Source: CAYFMH01 sp964344775 (GTDB lineage Bacteria; Patescibacteriota; Gracilibacteria; UBA4473). From it: a stretch of 28,788 bases of DNA. The notes beneath the pieces are model-generated. The model saw only the letters and a program-made list of their open reading frames with translations, made no database searches and was not told the DNA's origin. Made by a program: the position numbers and the translations under genes. The DNA is taken from NCBI GenBank assembly GCA_964344775.1, contig CAYFOO010000012.1:1-28788 (forward strand), read 5' to 3'. Shown one piece after another: positions 22,721 through 28,788 of the stretch. How positions within the stretch are numbered: the first letter of the stretch is position 1; each line of letters begins with the position of its first letter.

Positions 22721-23047
22721 ATGATGAAGCTCAACCAATTGGGACCTATCGTCGATCAAATCAAAAAAAGCATTTGTTGTCCTAAATGCAAAAGACCTTT
22801 CTCTGAAAGAGAAATTGAGGTTATTTCTATCTGCCAAAACGCGATAGAGCTTCATTCCAATTGTAGTTTTTGTGAGACAAGAGCGACTATTTTGGCTACC
22901 ATTGAACCTCCAAAAAAGGTGTTTCGACCTTTGGAACAAAAGGCAAAATCCCTCTCTCCGGAGACGGTGCATCGACTAAGAGAACAACTAAAAACTCTAA
23001 AAGTGGATGTAAATCAGCTTTTTAATAAAAAAGAAGCCAATTCATAA
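22721..23047 (+). CDS. Zinc-ribbon-like hypothetical protein (108 aa)
   Basis: Two CxxC knuckles, CPKC (C20, C23) and CSFC (C48, C51), lie 25 residues apart with a short beta-rich stretch between them (REIEVISICQNAIELHSN), the layout of a zinc ribbon. The C-terminal half is charged and helical (SLSPETVHRLREQLKTLKVDVNQLF). No specific family is recognised. The gene begins 41 bp after the 43-bp repeat array and its stop overlaps the next start by one base (TAATG), so the two are probably translated together. Two adjacent ATGs are possible starts; no Shine-Dalgarno is seen. Confidence 0.75.
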   Translation: MMKLNQLGPIVDQIKKSICCPKCKRPFSEREIEVISICQNAIELHSNCSFCETRATILATIEPPKKVFRPLEQKAKSLSPETVHRLREQLKTLKVDVNQLFNKKEANS

Positions 23048-23388
23048 TGAGAACTTTTTTTGGTATTGTGGTTATTCTTTTTGTTGGATTTCTTTTTCGA
23101 GGGGAGATTATGGATGCTTGGGAGGTGGGGGATTTTGGCAAAGAACTAGAAATTCCGGAAAATGTGACGAAAGCAGATTTGGAGGCCAAAATCGGTAATT
23201 TAAAGACTTCTTTGTTAGATTTGCAGGATAAATTGGAAACGAAAAAAGATGAGGGGGTAGCAAAAGTACAGGAGATCAAGGACACGATAGAGGAGACACA
23301 AAAAGCGATTGAAAAATTACAACAATCTATTGAAGATCTGCAGGAATCAGGAGAAAAGGTGAAGGGGTTGTTTTCAGGGGAAAAATAA
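23047..23388 (+). CDS. Membrane-anchored coiled-coil protein (113 aa)
   Basis: Residues 2-18 (RTFFGIVVILFVGFLFR) form one N-terminal membrane span or uncleaved signal. After a short linker (EVGDFGKELEIPENV), residues 40-105 are a continuous heptad-rich coiled coil (KIGNLKTSLLDLQDKLETKK, EETQKAIEKLQQSIEDLQES). It probably projects a coiled-coil stalk outside the cytoplasmic membrane. It is overlapped by one base with the zinc-ribbon gene. No family is recognised. Confidence 0.75.
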   Translation: MRTFFGIVVILFVGFLFRGEIMDAWEVGDFGKELEIPENVTKADLEAKIGNLKTSLLDLQDKLETKKDEGVAKVQEIKDTIEETQKAIEKLQQSIEDLQESGEKVKGLFSGEK

Positions 23389-23390
23389 AA

Positions 23391-23425
23391 GCTGTTAGCA
23401 ATTAGCTATTAGCACTTAGCTAAAT
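23391..23425. repeat. Period-7 tract of five heptamers
   Basis: GCTGTTA, GCAATTA, GCTATTA, GCACTTA, GCTAAAT follow the stop of the coiled-coil gene by 2 bp. The words differ from those of other tracts, but the period is the same. Confidence 0.6.
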
Positions 23426-23438
23426 TATAAAATTTTTT

Positions 23439-23466
23439 TTGACAAAAATATTTTTTTAATTATTTA
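23439..23466 (+). promoter_or_regulatory. Candidate promoter for the 83-aa gene
   Basis: A perfect -35 box TTGACA (23439-23444) is followed 16 bp later by TATTTA (23461-23466) in a very AT-rich stretch. The predicted leader is about 25 nt, ending at the ATG at 23497. Confidence 0.45.
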
Positions 23467-23496
23467 TTTTAATATATTTTTTAACTTTTATTAAAA

Positions 23497-23748
23497 ATGG
23501 GAGATCAAGTAGGACCAGCACCAGATCTTATTGGCAAAGCTTCTCCTGAGAGAGTTTTAGAAGCAGTTCATTGTTTACAACTTGGCCCAGGGGACACACC
23601 AGGGTATCTTCTTGCCCTTAAAAAACAAGTATCAGGAGCAGCAGGGAAAACAGTAGACCGTTCAGACCCGAGTGCTGTATTCGAAGCAATTAGAGGTAGA
23701 GTGGCTCCAGATGTTGCTTTAGCAGTGGAAGACCTTTTAAAAAATTAA
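23497..23748 (+). CDS. Small hypothetical protein (83 aa)
   Basis: I recognise no family. The protein is soluble, probably helical, with a glycine/proline-rich beginning (MGDQVGPAPDLIGKASPERV) and two helix-like stretches (VLEAVHCLQL, YLLALKKQVSG), ending in VAPDVALAVEDLLKN. It has its own candidate promoter 30 bp upstream and lies between a heptamer tract and the convergent Nudix gene, whose stop is 6 bp away. Codon use resembles neighbouring genes. Confidence 0.65.
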   Translation: MGDQVGPAPDLIGKASPERVLEAVHCLQLGPGDTPGYLLALKKQVSGAAGKTVDRSDPSAVFEAIRGRVAPDVALAVEDLLKN

Positions 23749-23754
23749 AAGTGA

Positions 23755-24342
23755 TTAAGCCATTCTTAATTCTGAATGAGTTTTTGAAATTTCACGTACC
23801 AATTTTTTTTCAAGTTTTTTGAATCCTTTAGTGTTTTTGGAAATGGATCCTTTGCGATCTCCTTCTTTGTTTTTTAGCAATTTCTCGAAATGCTTCAGAT
23901 TCATCCATTTTGCTCCCATATGTTTATCTTCTGTTTCTCCTTTTTCGTTCAAAGTTTTGTTTACCGACAACTTCACCTGCTTGGTTAAAACTACAAAAAA
24001 TAGATGAACCACTGTGTTTTGCTTTGTTTTTGGATTTTTGTATTTGTAATTTCCCAAAAAACGAACGTCTTTTTTAGCTAATTTAATTCCTGTTTCTTCG
24101 TATACTTCACGAAGTACTTGTTGGATTTGTTCTTCGTAAGCACTGCCACAGAATGTTTTTTTGAAGAAATAAACCAGTCTTTGCCACAGATTATCCCACA
24201 TTTTTCCTCCCGGGAATTCCAGGGCAAAAGGATTTTTTGATTCCGGACTTTTTTGCAAAAATAACCCCTGGAAACATTCATTCCAGAGATCAGAATTAGA
24301 TTTCTGTTCTTTTAGGATTAAGCAGCGGACAGTTTCTACCAT
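23755..24342 (-). CDS. Nudix hydrolase with an enlarged Nudix loop
   Basis: The protein has the Nudix signature in two parts: FPGGKMW, then EEQIQQVLREVYEETGI, which supplies the E-x7-REVYEETG metal-binding helix. Normally five residues separate the glycine from the first glutamate; here there are about 23, so roughly 18 extra residues (NLWQRLVYFFKKTFCGSA region) extend the loop. Nudix enzymes cleave nucleoside diphosphates linked to another group; the substrate here is unknown. The 195-residue length includes a basic C-terminal tail (KLVREISKTHSELRMA). A perfect TATAAT lies 4 nt before the ATG, suggesting a leaderless message. Confidence 0.85.
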   Translation of the reverse strand: MVETVRCLILKEQKSNSDLWNECFQGLFLQKSPESKNPFALEFPGGKMWDNLWQRLVYFFKKTFCGSAYEEQIQQVLREVYEETGIKLAKKDVRFLGNYKYKNPKTKQNTVVHLFFVVLTKQVKLSVNKTLNEKGETEDKHMGAKWMNLKHFEKLLKNKEGDRKGSISKNTKGFKKLEKKLVREISKTHSELRMA

Positions 24343-24346
24343 TTTT

Positions 24347-24352
24347 ATTATA
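24347..24352 (-). promoter_or_regulatory. -10 box of the Nudix gene, leaderless arrangement
   Basis: TATAAT on the minus strand ends 4 nt before the ATG at 24342. If used, transcription would begin at or inside the start codon. No good -35 box is visible. Confidence 0.4.
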
Positions 24353-24378
24353 CACTTTAGTGTTAGAAATAAATGTTC

Positions 24379-24447
24379 GTATAATGCCGCAAAACTTTTG
24401 GATTTTCTTTGTTTAAGTTTGTGCGGTATTAAATCCTTGTATTATAC
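24379..24447. repeat. Inverted repeat in the Nudix/membrane-protein divergent gap
   Basis: GTATAATGCCGCAAAAC (24379-24395) faces GTTTGTGCGGTATT (24417-24430) and ATTATAC (24441-24447). The rest of the gap 24343-24679 is AT-rich and holds no supported gene. Confidence 0.4.
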
Positions 24448-24679
24448 CACAGAAGAAAGGGAAATTCCAATCTTCATTCACTAGTACGAATTGCTTTTTA
24501 ATTTTCATTCTTTTTTTGTTCAAAAAATTTAAACTTGAACAAAAAATATATTCTACATATTGGTGTGCGGATACAAGTTTTTTCGATTGAAACAAAGTTG
24601 TAAATATTTTATTTGGTAATTTTGCTTTGACGGTGAAAATGTTTTGACTTTTTTGGCAATTTCTTTAAAAACAAGGTGA

Positions 24680-25567
24680 ATGAAAAATTTTTTACTTGGA
24701 TTTTTAGTTGTTTTTTCCCTTATTTCACCTGTGACTGCACAGAATTTTGAGTTTGAAACTATTCGCACAGAAGAATCTCCTGGATTTTTTGGGATTCGTA
24801 TTTATCCCCCAGAAAACGCTTTTCCCATGGATGTTCGGGATATTTTTGTAAAGAATTTTTCTGCTCGTGAGGCACAAATTTATGAAGATTTAATTTTGGT
24901 TTTGGGAGAATTTGGTGCCAAAATTATTGAAACAAAAGAAGTGGTAGATTTCGAAAATAATTCAAATTATCGTTTAATATTTTTAGGAAAAGAAAAGACA
25001 GGAAAATTAAACTTTCAATCCAATGACGAAAAAACCATTTTGGAAGATTTTGAACAATTTGCCATGGAAAATTTGGGCATTATCTTTTTTCAGGACGTAA
25101 AATTTGATTTTGGTGGCAATATTTCTGAAGTGTATCCGGAAAAAATCAATTTTTGGGGGACAGATCCCGTCCTTTTGACCGGAAAATTCGAAAAACCGAT
25201 GCGAACCCTCACACAGGTCTCTGGTGTTTCAAAAGAAGGGGAAATTGTAGCTACTTCCATGATTGATCTTCGGGAATTTGTTTATGATCCGATGGCAAGA
25301 GATTTACCTGAAATATGGGAAGAAATGTCTGCTCCTACCAAAAATTCAAAACCTCTCAATCCTCTTTGGCTTTCAATTTTTCCCTGGATTTTGGGCGGTG
25401 TTGGAGGGCTTTTGATTTTTTCCATGCTTACTAAGGCTTTTGTCCGAAATCGGCGGAAAAATGAAGCCCAAGAAGCTTCTGTTGTACAAAATATGAGCGA
25501 ATCAGATTTCAAAGACTTAGAGGATAATCTGCCCTTCGAAGTTGAACGAAAGGAGAACAAGTTGTAG
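24680..25567 (+). CDS. Membrane-anchored exported protein resembling the tail of VIT/vWA proteins
   Basis: The 295-residue protein begins with a signal peptide (MKNFLLGFLVVFSLISPVTAQ), has an external domain of about 220 residues, one membrane helix near 230-255 (LWLSIFPWILGGVGGLLIFSMLTKAFV) and an acidic cytoplasmic tail. Residues of about 130-190 (MENLGIIFFQDVKFDFGGNISEVYPEKINFWGTDPVLLTGKFEKP) resemble the strand-rich part that follows the vWA domain in VIT/vWA (inter-alpha-trypsin-inhibitor-like) proteins. A full vWA MIDAS motif (DxSxS) is absent. Function is unknown; an adhesion or envelope role is inference. One of the few genes here with a Shine-Dalgarno-like AAGGTG just before the ATG. 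Confidence 0.7.
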   Translation: MKNFLLGFLVVFSLISPVTAQNFEFETIRTEESPGFFGIRIYPPENAFPMDVRDIFVKNFSAREAQIYEDLILVLGEFGAKIIETKEVVDFENNSNYRLIFLGKEKTGKLNFQSNDEKTILEDFEQFAMENLGIIFFQDVKFDFGGNISEVYPEKINFWGTDPVLLTGKFEKPMRTLTQVSGVSKEGEIVATSMIDLREFVYDPMARDLPEIWEEMSAPTKNSKPLNPLWLSIFPWILGGVGGLLIFSMLTKAFVRNRRKNEAQEASVVQNMSESDFKDLEDNLPFEVERKENKL

Positions 25568-25627
25568 GTTGAAAGTGGTATGTTGTAAGGGGATTTTATA
25601 TTTTCCCTACAACCTATAACCTACAAC
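25561..25627. terminator. Bidirectional terminator built from heptamer words
   Basis: GTTGTAGGTT (25561-25570) pairs with AACCTACAAC (25618-25627). Inside, GTTGTA plus GGG (25582-25591) pairs with CCC plus TACAAC (25605-25613), around an AT loop. It lies between the convergent 24680-25567 and 25639-27198 genes. Both arms consist of period-7 words (TTGTAGG, TTGAAAG; CTATAAC, CTACAAC), so here a heptamer tract has become an inverted repeat. Confidence 0.6.
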
Positions 25628-25638
25628 TTCCTACCTAT

Positions 25639-27198
25639 TTACGGTGAATGTTCCGGTCGATCTATCACTTCTGGTTGCAGAGGGCCTTCTTTTTCTCGTG
25701 AAAGTAGATCATTGTATCTCTGTGCGGCAAGATTTGTGATAGAGACCTGAGAGCTGTGAGCCTGTCCGAGTTCATAACTTTTTTGATAAGCGAGTTTCGC
25801 TTTTTCTATACGGTTTTCTGCTTCGTACAGCACACCGAGGTTGAGGTGTGTTCGAGGGTTTTTGGGATTTATTTCTTTTGTTTGTTCAAGGATTTCTTCT
25901 GCTTCAGCAAAGTTTTTATTAGCAATTAGAGCCCATCCGTACATGTTCAGCATAAACTCATCTTCCGGTTTCTCTTCTACCAAAGCTTCCGTAATTTCCA
26001 GAGCTACCTCTGGTTTTTTTATTAAATTAATTGTGGTAAACATTGCGGCAGCAAACTTATCTTCGGCGGTATCTTCATCCAAAAGTTCTTGATACAGTCC
26101 TACCACTTTTTCGTATTTTTTCTGCTCAGTAAAAAGTTCCACGAGCTTCCATCGAACTTCGTCAGAAAACTCAAAATTATGTTCCAGTGACTTCTCAAAA
26201 AATAGAACTGCTTCATCCGCATTTCCAGACTCAGCTAGTGCCAGAGCGAGAAAATAGTGTGTTTGTGGTCTAATGGGATCCAATTCGTACGCATGTCGGA
26301 GATCTTTTACCGCGTCTTCGATATTTCTCGAAAGCAGGTTGGCATATCCTCGTAAAATCCAGGCATCTATGTATGCGACATCCTCTTTGATCGCGGTATC
26401 TGCAAATTCTCGAGCGAGCCGGGATTCAGCGTTTTTGGCTAAAATTTTCGAAAAAAGGGCAAAAAGGTGCGGGTTAGTTCCTTCCATCATCTCATCAAAT
26501 TCATCATAAACCGTAGAAAATTCCGTCACTTTGTGTGCAAATTCGGGGGAAATCACTTCTTTTTCGTTTATATCTTCATCTTTAACGCTAATTCCTTCGG
26601 CTGTGATGCGATATTCTTCTTTTGTCACAGCGAGAACTTCTAATTCTCGTAGGATTTCACGAGCTCGAGTGTGAGCGTTTTGTAGTGCCAGAAGTACTGC
26701 TTTATAAAACTTCAGATCTGCAGAAAGGTCATTTCCGGCATTGTTTAAATTCTTCAGAACTTCATAAAATCGACCTTCAGCAATCAATCGACGGGCTTCG
26801 AGGACGTACACTTTTGAATTCTGTGGAAATCGGGAATCCAGCTGAGTTATCAGATTTTTTAACTTCACGGTATCGTTTGTCCGCAAATAAATCTCTCCCA
26901 GGATGAGGTACGGCTCGATGAGTTGAGGTTTTTCCTTAATTGCTTGGAGGAGTTCTAGTGTAGCAACGGTGTAGTATTCATGTTCGATCAACTTTTTTGC
27001 TTCTCGAATTCGCCCCAGATAGGAAACCTTCCGAAAAACCCCCTTCGATTTCTTTTTTACGGTTGTTTTTTCTGTCACAAAATTAGTTACCGTATCAGAA
27101 ATATTGGGCCAAAAAATAAAAGTCACCGTCCCCAAAATAATAAACGCACAAGTCCCGATCAGTATTTTAAAAGCATTCTTTTGTAGTTTTTTTTGCAT
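25639..27198 (-). CDS. Membrane-anchored TPR-repeat protein (519 aa)
   Basis: An N-terminal membrane anchor (FKILIGTCAFIILGTVTFIFWP, about residues 10-32) is followed by at least eight helical tetratricopeptide-like repeats. Clear examples are AWILRGYANLLSRNIEDAVKDLRHAYELDP, THYFLALALAESGNADEAVLFFEKSLE and THLNLGVLYEAENRIEKAKLAYQKSYELG. Such proteins act as scaffolds, often for envelope or pilus assembly, or for protein folding outside the membrane; the partner cannot be read here. The C-terminal tail (SREKEGPLQPEVIDRPEHSP) is disordered. The ATG has no Shine-Dalgarno. Confidence 0.85.
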   Translation of the reverse strand: MQKKLQKNAFKILIGTCAFIILGTVTFIFWPNISDTVTNFVTEKTTVKKKSKGVFRKVSYLGRIREAKKLIEHEYYTVATLELLQAIKEKPQLIEPYLILGEIYLRTNDTVKLKNLITQLDSRFPQNSKVYVLEARRLIAEGRFYEVLKNLNNAGNDLSADLKFYKAVLLALQNAHTRAREILRELEVLAVTKEEYRITAEGISVKDEDINEKEVISPEFAHKVTEFSTVYDEFDEMMEGTNPHLFALFSKILAKNAESRLAREFADTAIKEDVAYIDAWILRGYANLLSRNIEDAVKDLRHAYELDPIRPQTHYFLALALAESGNADEAVLFFEKSLEHNFEFSDEVRWKLVELFTEQKKYEKVVGLYQELLDEDTAEDKFAAAMFTTINLIKKPEVALEITEALVEEKPEDEFMLNMYGWALIANKNFAEAEEILEQTKEINPKNPRTHLNLGVLYEAENRIEKAKLAYQKSYELGQAHSSQVSITNLAAQRYNDLLSREKEGPLQPEVIDRPEHSP

Positions 27199-27249
27199 TG
27201 TGGTGATTTTAGAGGAGCGGGGATATTTTTCAAATTTCTTTTTACAATC

Positions 27250-27277
27250 TTGATTTTTCCACTTTCTACTTTATATT
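27250..27277 (+). promoter_or_regulatory. Candidate promoter of the YbaB gene
   Basis: TTGATT (27250-27255) and TATATT (27272-27277) are 16 bp apart. A second -10-like TACAAT lies at 27283-27288. The predicted leader to the ATG at 27313 is about 29 nt and carries no Shine-Dalgarno. Confidence 0.4.
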
Positions 27278-27312
27278 CAGAGTACAATTATTAATTCTTA
27301 ATTGATTTCAAA

Positions 27313-27615
27313 ATGAGTTTATTCGGACAAATGGGTGACATGTACAAGCTTCAGCGAGAAGCAAAAAAGATAAAAAAAGAGCTGGCACAGATTCATGTTT
27401 TTTCTGAAGTGCACGGCGTGAAAGTGACGGTTTCCGGAGAGCAAAAAGTGATTGCCGTAGAATTTGTCGATCACACCGTCCTGCAGGATGCAAAAAAATG
27501 TGAAAAAGCAATCGTGGAAGCAGCGAATAGGGCAACCGAGAAAGCACAGCAAGTGGCCGCAGAAAAGATGAAATCTCTCATGGGAGGGATGGGAGGATTT
27601 GGTGGGCCACAGTAG
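27313..27615 (+). CDS. ybaB: YbaB/EbfC family nucleoid-associated protein
   Basis: The 100-residue protein has the YbaB features: an N-terminal helix (MGDMYKLQREAKKIKKELAQI), a central beta hairpin (VKVTVSGEQKVIAVEFVD), the helix KKCEKAIVEAANRATEKAQQVAAEKM, and the glycine/methionine-rich end (SLMGGMGGFGGPQ). It forms a tweezer-like dimer that binds DNA and helps organise the nucleoid. The usual partners dnaX and recR are not adjacent. The next gene on the strand is mltG, 99 bp on, past a heptamer tract. Confidence 0.92.
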   Translation: MSLFGQMGDMYKLQREAKKIKKELAQIHVFSEVHGVKVTVSGEQKVIAVEFVDHTVLQDAKKCEKAIVEAANRATEKAQQVAAEKMKSLMGGMGGFGGPQ

Positions 27616-27621
27616 TTTGAG

Positions 27622-27663
27622 AGAAGGCAGAAGTAAGAAGTAGAAGTATGAATTTAGAAGTAA
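27622..27663. repeat. Period-7 tract of six heptamers
   Basis: AGAAGGC, AGAAGTA, AGAAGTA, GAAGTAT, GAATTTA, GAAGTAA in the gap between the YbaB and MltG genes. Several words recur in the tract at 28684-28725, on the other side of mltG. Confidence 0.6.
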
Positions 27664-27714
27664 GGAGATTTTTCTTACTTATTTTTTGTGCTAAACTTCG
27701 AAGTAGCAATAACC

Positions 27715-28683
27715 ATGAAAAAAGTTTTACTATTAGTTTGCCTCTTCATTGGGCTTTATTTTTCCGCTCGCATTCTCCTCGTCTGGGACAAGCCCAATTC
27801 TGATATGGAGACCCGTGTTTCTGTTTCGATCCCTCGGGGAACCAGCTTGCAGGGAATTTCTGAGGTTTTATACGACTATGAGCTGATTCGGGATCCATGG
27901 GTGTTCCGTCTTTTTGTGAAAAAACAGGGGTTGGCCAATAAATTGCAGGCTGGAGATTATGTAATCCAAAAAAATCTCACGTTTGCCGAAATCACCGAGA
28001 TTCTCCAGAGTGCCAAATCTGAAGAAATTCGGGTCACCATTCCTGAGGGTTCAACCATTAAGCAGATTGATGAGATTTTGACCAAAAAATCGTTGATTGA
28101 GAAGGGAGAATTTACCAAATGTACAAGCTTTTGTAATCTTGGTTTTTCCATTTCTAATCTGGAGGGATTTCTTTTTCCTTCTACTTATTTTGTCGATCCA
28201 AAAAACTTTTCCGAAAAGAAGTTCATTCAGCGGCTTTATCGGGAATTTGAAAAACAAATTGAACCATTTCAAAAAGATATTTTGGAGTCCGGGAGGACTC
28301 TGAATGAAATCATCATTATCGCTTCAATGGTAGAACGGGAAGCAAATTCTGATGCAGAAATGGCGAAGGTGTCAGATGTAATCTGGAAAAGGCTGGATGC
28401 ACGGATGCATTTGGGGATAGATGCGACTACTCGTTACGAGTTAAATGATTGGAAAAGAGGTCTTTTGACCGAGGATTTCCAGAGTGATTCACCGTACAAC
28501 ACTCGTCGAAAGATTGGTCTGCCTCCTACGGCTATTTCCAATCCGGGACTACCCGCGATCAAAGCCGCTATTTTCCCAGAAAAAACAGAGTATTGGTACT
28601 ATTTGCACGATCGAAAAGGCCAGGTACATTTCAGCAAAGATCTAGAGGAACACAATCGGTACAAGGCACAGTATCTTAATTAG
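27715..28683 (+). CDS. mltG: Endolytic murein transglycosylase MltG
   Basis: The 322-residue protein begins with a membrane anchor (MKKVLLLVCLFIGLYFSARILLVW). A LysM-like region follows (VSVSIPRGTSLQGISEVLYDYELI, VTIPEGSTIKQIDEIL), and then the YceG/MltG catalytic domain. IIASMVEREANSD carries the catalytic glutamate E207; SPYNTRRKIGLPPTAISNPGLPAI and FSKDLEEHNRY are diagnostic. It cleaves nascent peptidoglycan strands next to the membrane and so sets glycan chain length. I chose the ATG at 27715; an upstream in-frame GTG (27688) would add nine residues before the anchor without benefit. Confidence 0.93.
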   Translation: MKKVLLLVCLFIGLYFSARILLVWDKPNSDMETRVSVSIPRGTSLQGISEVLYDYELIRDPWVFRLFVKKQGLANKLQAGDYVIQKNLTFAEITEILQSAKSEEIRVTIPEGSTIKQIDEILTKKSLIEKGEFTKCTSFCNLGFSISNLEGFLFPSTYFVDPKNFSEKKFIQRLYREFEKQIEPFQKDILESGRTLNEIIIIASMVEREANSDAEMAKVSDVIWKRLDARMHLGIDATTRYELNDWKRGLLTEDFQSDSPYNTRRKIGLPPTAISNPGLPAIKAAIFPEKTEYWYYLHDRKGQVHFSKDLEEHNRYKAQYLN

Positions 28684-28725
28684 GAAAGTGAGAAGGGAGA
28701 AGGCAGAATTATGAATTTAGAAATG
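28684..28725. repeat. Period-7 tract after mltG
   Basis: GAAAGTG, AGAAGGG, AGAAGGC, AGAATTA, TGAATTT, AGAAATG follow the mltG stop directly. Nothing further is recognised up to the end of the window at 28788. Confidence 0.55.
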
Positions 28726-28788
28726 AGGTGTTTCTTTAGGAAACTCTGCAAAACTGATTAAAAGCTGGTAAAATTGAGAAAATTTAAC

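Noticed and set aside
27688..27714. GTG start for MltG
   Set aside because: It would only prepend nine residues to the membrane anchor; the ATG at 27715 is the natural start.

Overview
The window looks like chromosomal DNA of a small-genome bacterium, probably a member of the Candidate Phyla Radiation (Patescibacteria). A Peregrinibacteria- or Gracilibacteria-like lineage is my guess; no marker gene here settles it. Reasons: AT-rich genes, many short unrecognised membrane or coiled-coil proteins, a lone MltG, YbaB and DUF167, few biosynthetic genes, and hardly any Shine-Dalgarno sequences. UGA works as a stop (for example the porB-like gene), so the standard bacterial code applies.

Layout. 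1-3043: the end of a DUF167 gene, a DnaQ exonuclease fused to a DinG-like helicase relic without a P-loop, and tRNA-Ser(UGA). 3105-5541: two A/V-type ATPase stalk genes (subunit I and a G/H-like stalk protein) without the rest of the operon. 5695-11274: a MacA/LolD/MacB-like export operon read leftward, with three unknown genes between adaptor and ATPase. 11460-14434: an M19 dipeptidase meeting tail to tail an ATP-grasp/N-formylglutamate amidohydrolase fusion. 14522-15705: a 2-oxoacid:ferredoxin oxidoreductase beta subunit and tRNA-Tyr(GUA). 15706-16811: a cluster of palindromic repeats around a small exported CxxCH protein. 16812-20198: an RND efflux pump whose porter domain carries about 75 extra residues encoded by two inverted palindromic repeats. 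20322-21930: a G+C-rich, apparently transferred cassette (unknown gene plus dapD) with a hairpin-rich leader and a 10-bp word repeated at both ends. 22379-22679: a tandem array of seven diverged 43-bp units. 22721-23748: small zinc-ribbon, membrane/coiled-coil and unknown proteins. 23755-28683: Nudix hydrolase, a membrane protein with a VIT/vWA-type tail, a TPR protein, YbaB and MltG.

Two themes run across the window. First, intergenic gaps carry period-7 (heptanucleotide) repeat tracts whose words differ from site to site, often touching a start codon or a gene end. Second, palindromes are dense and occur at cassette borders and even inside a coding gene. Envelope functions dominate: two efflux or export machines, MltG, anchored proteins, and possibly peptide recycling by the dipeptidase/ATP-grasp pair. 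The strongest candidates for something undescribed are the 43-bp array, the repeat-invaded RND gene, the dapD cassette with its leader, the three unknown genes in the MacAB-like operon, and the ATP-grasp/amidohydrolase fusion.
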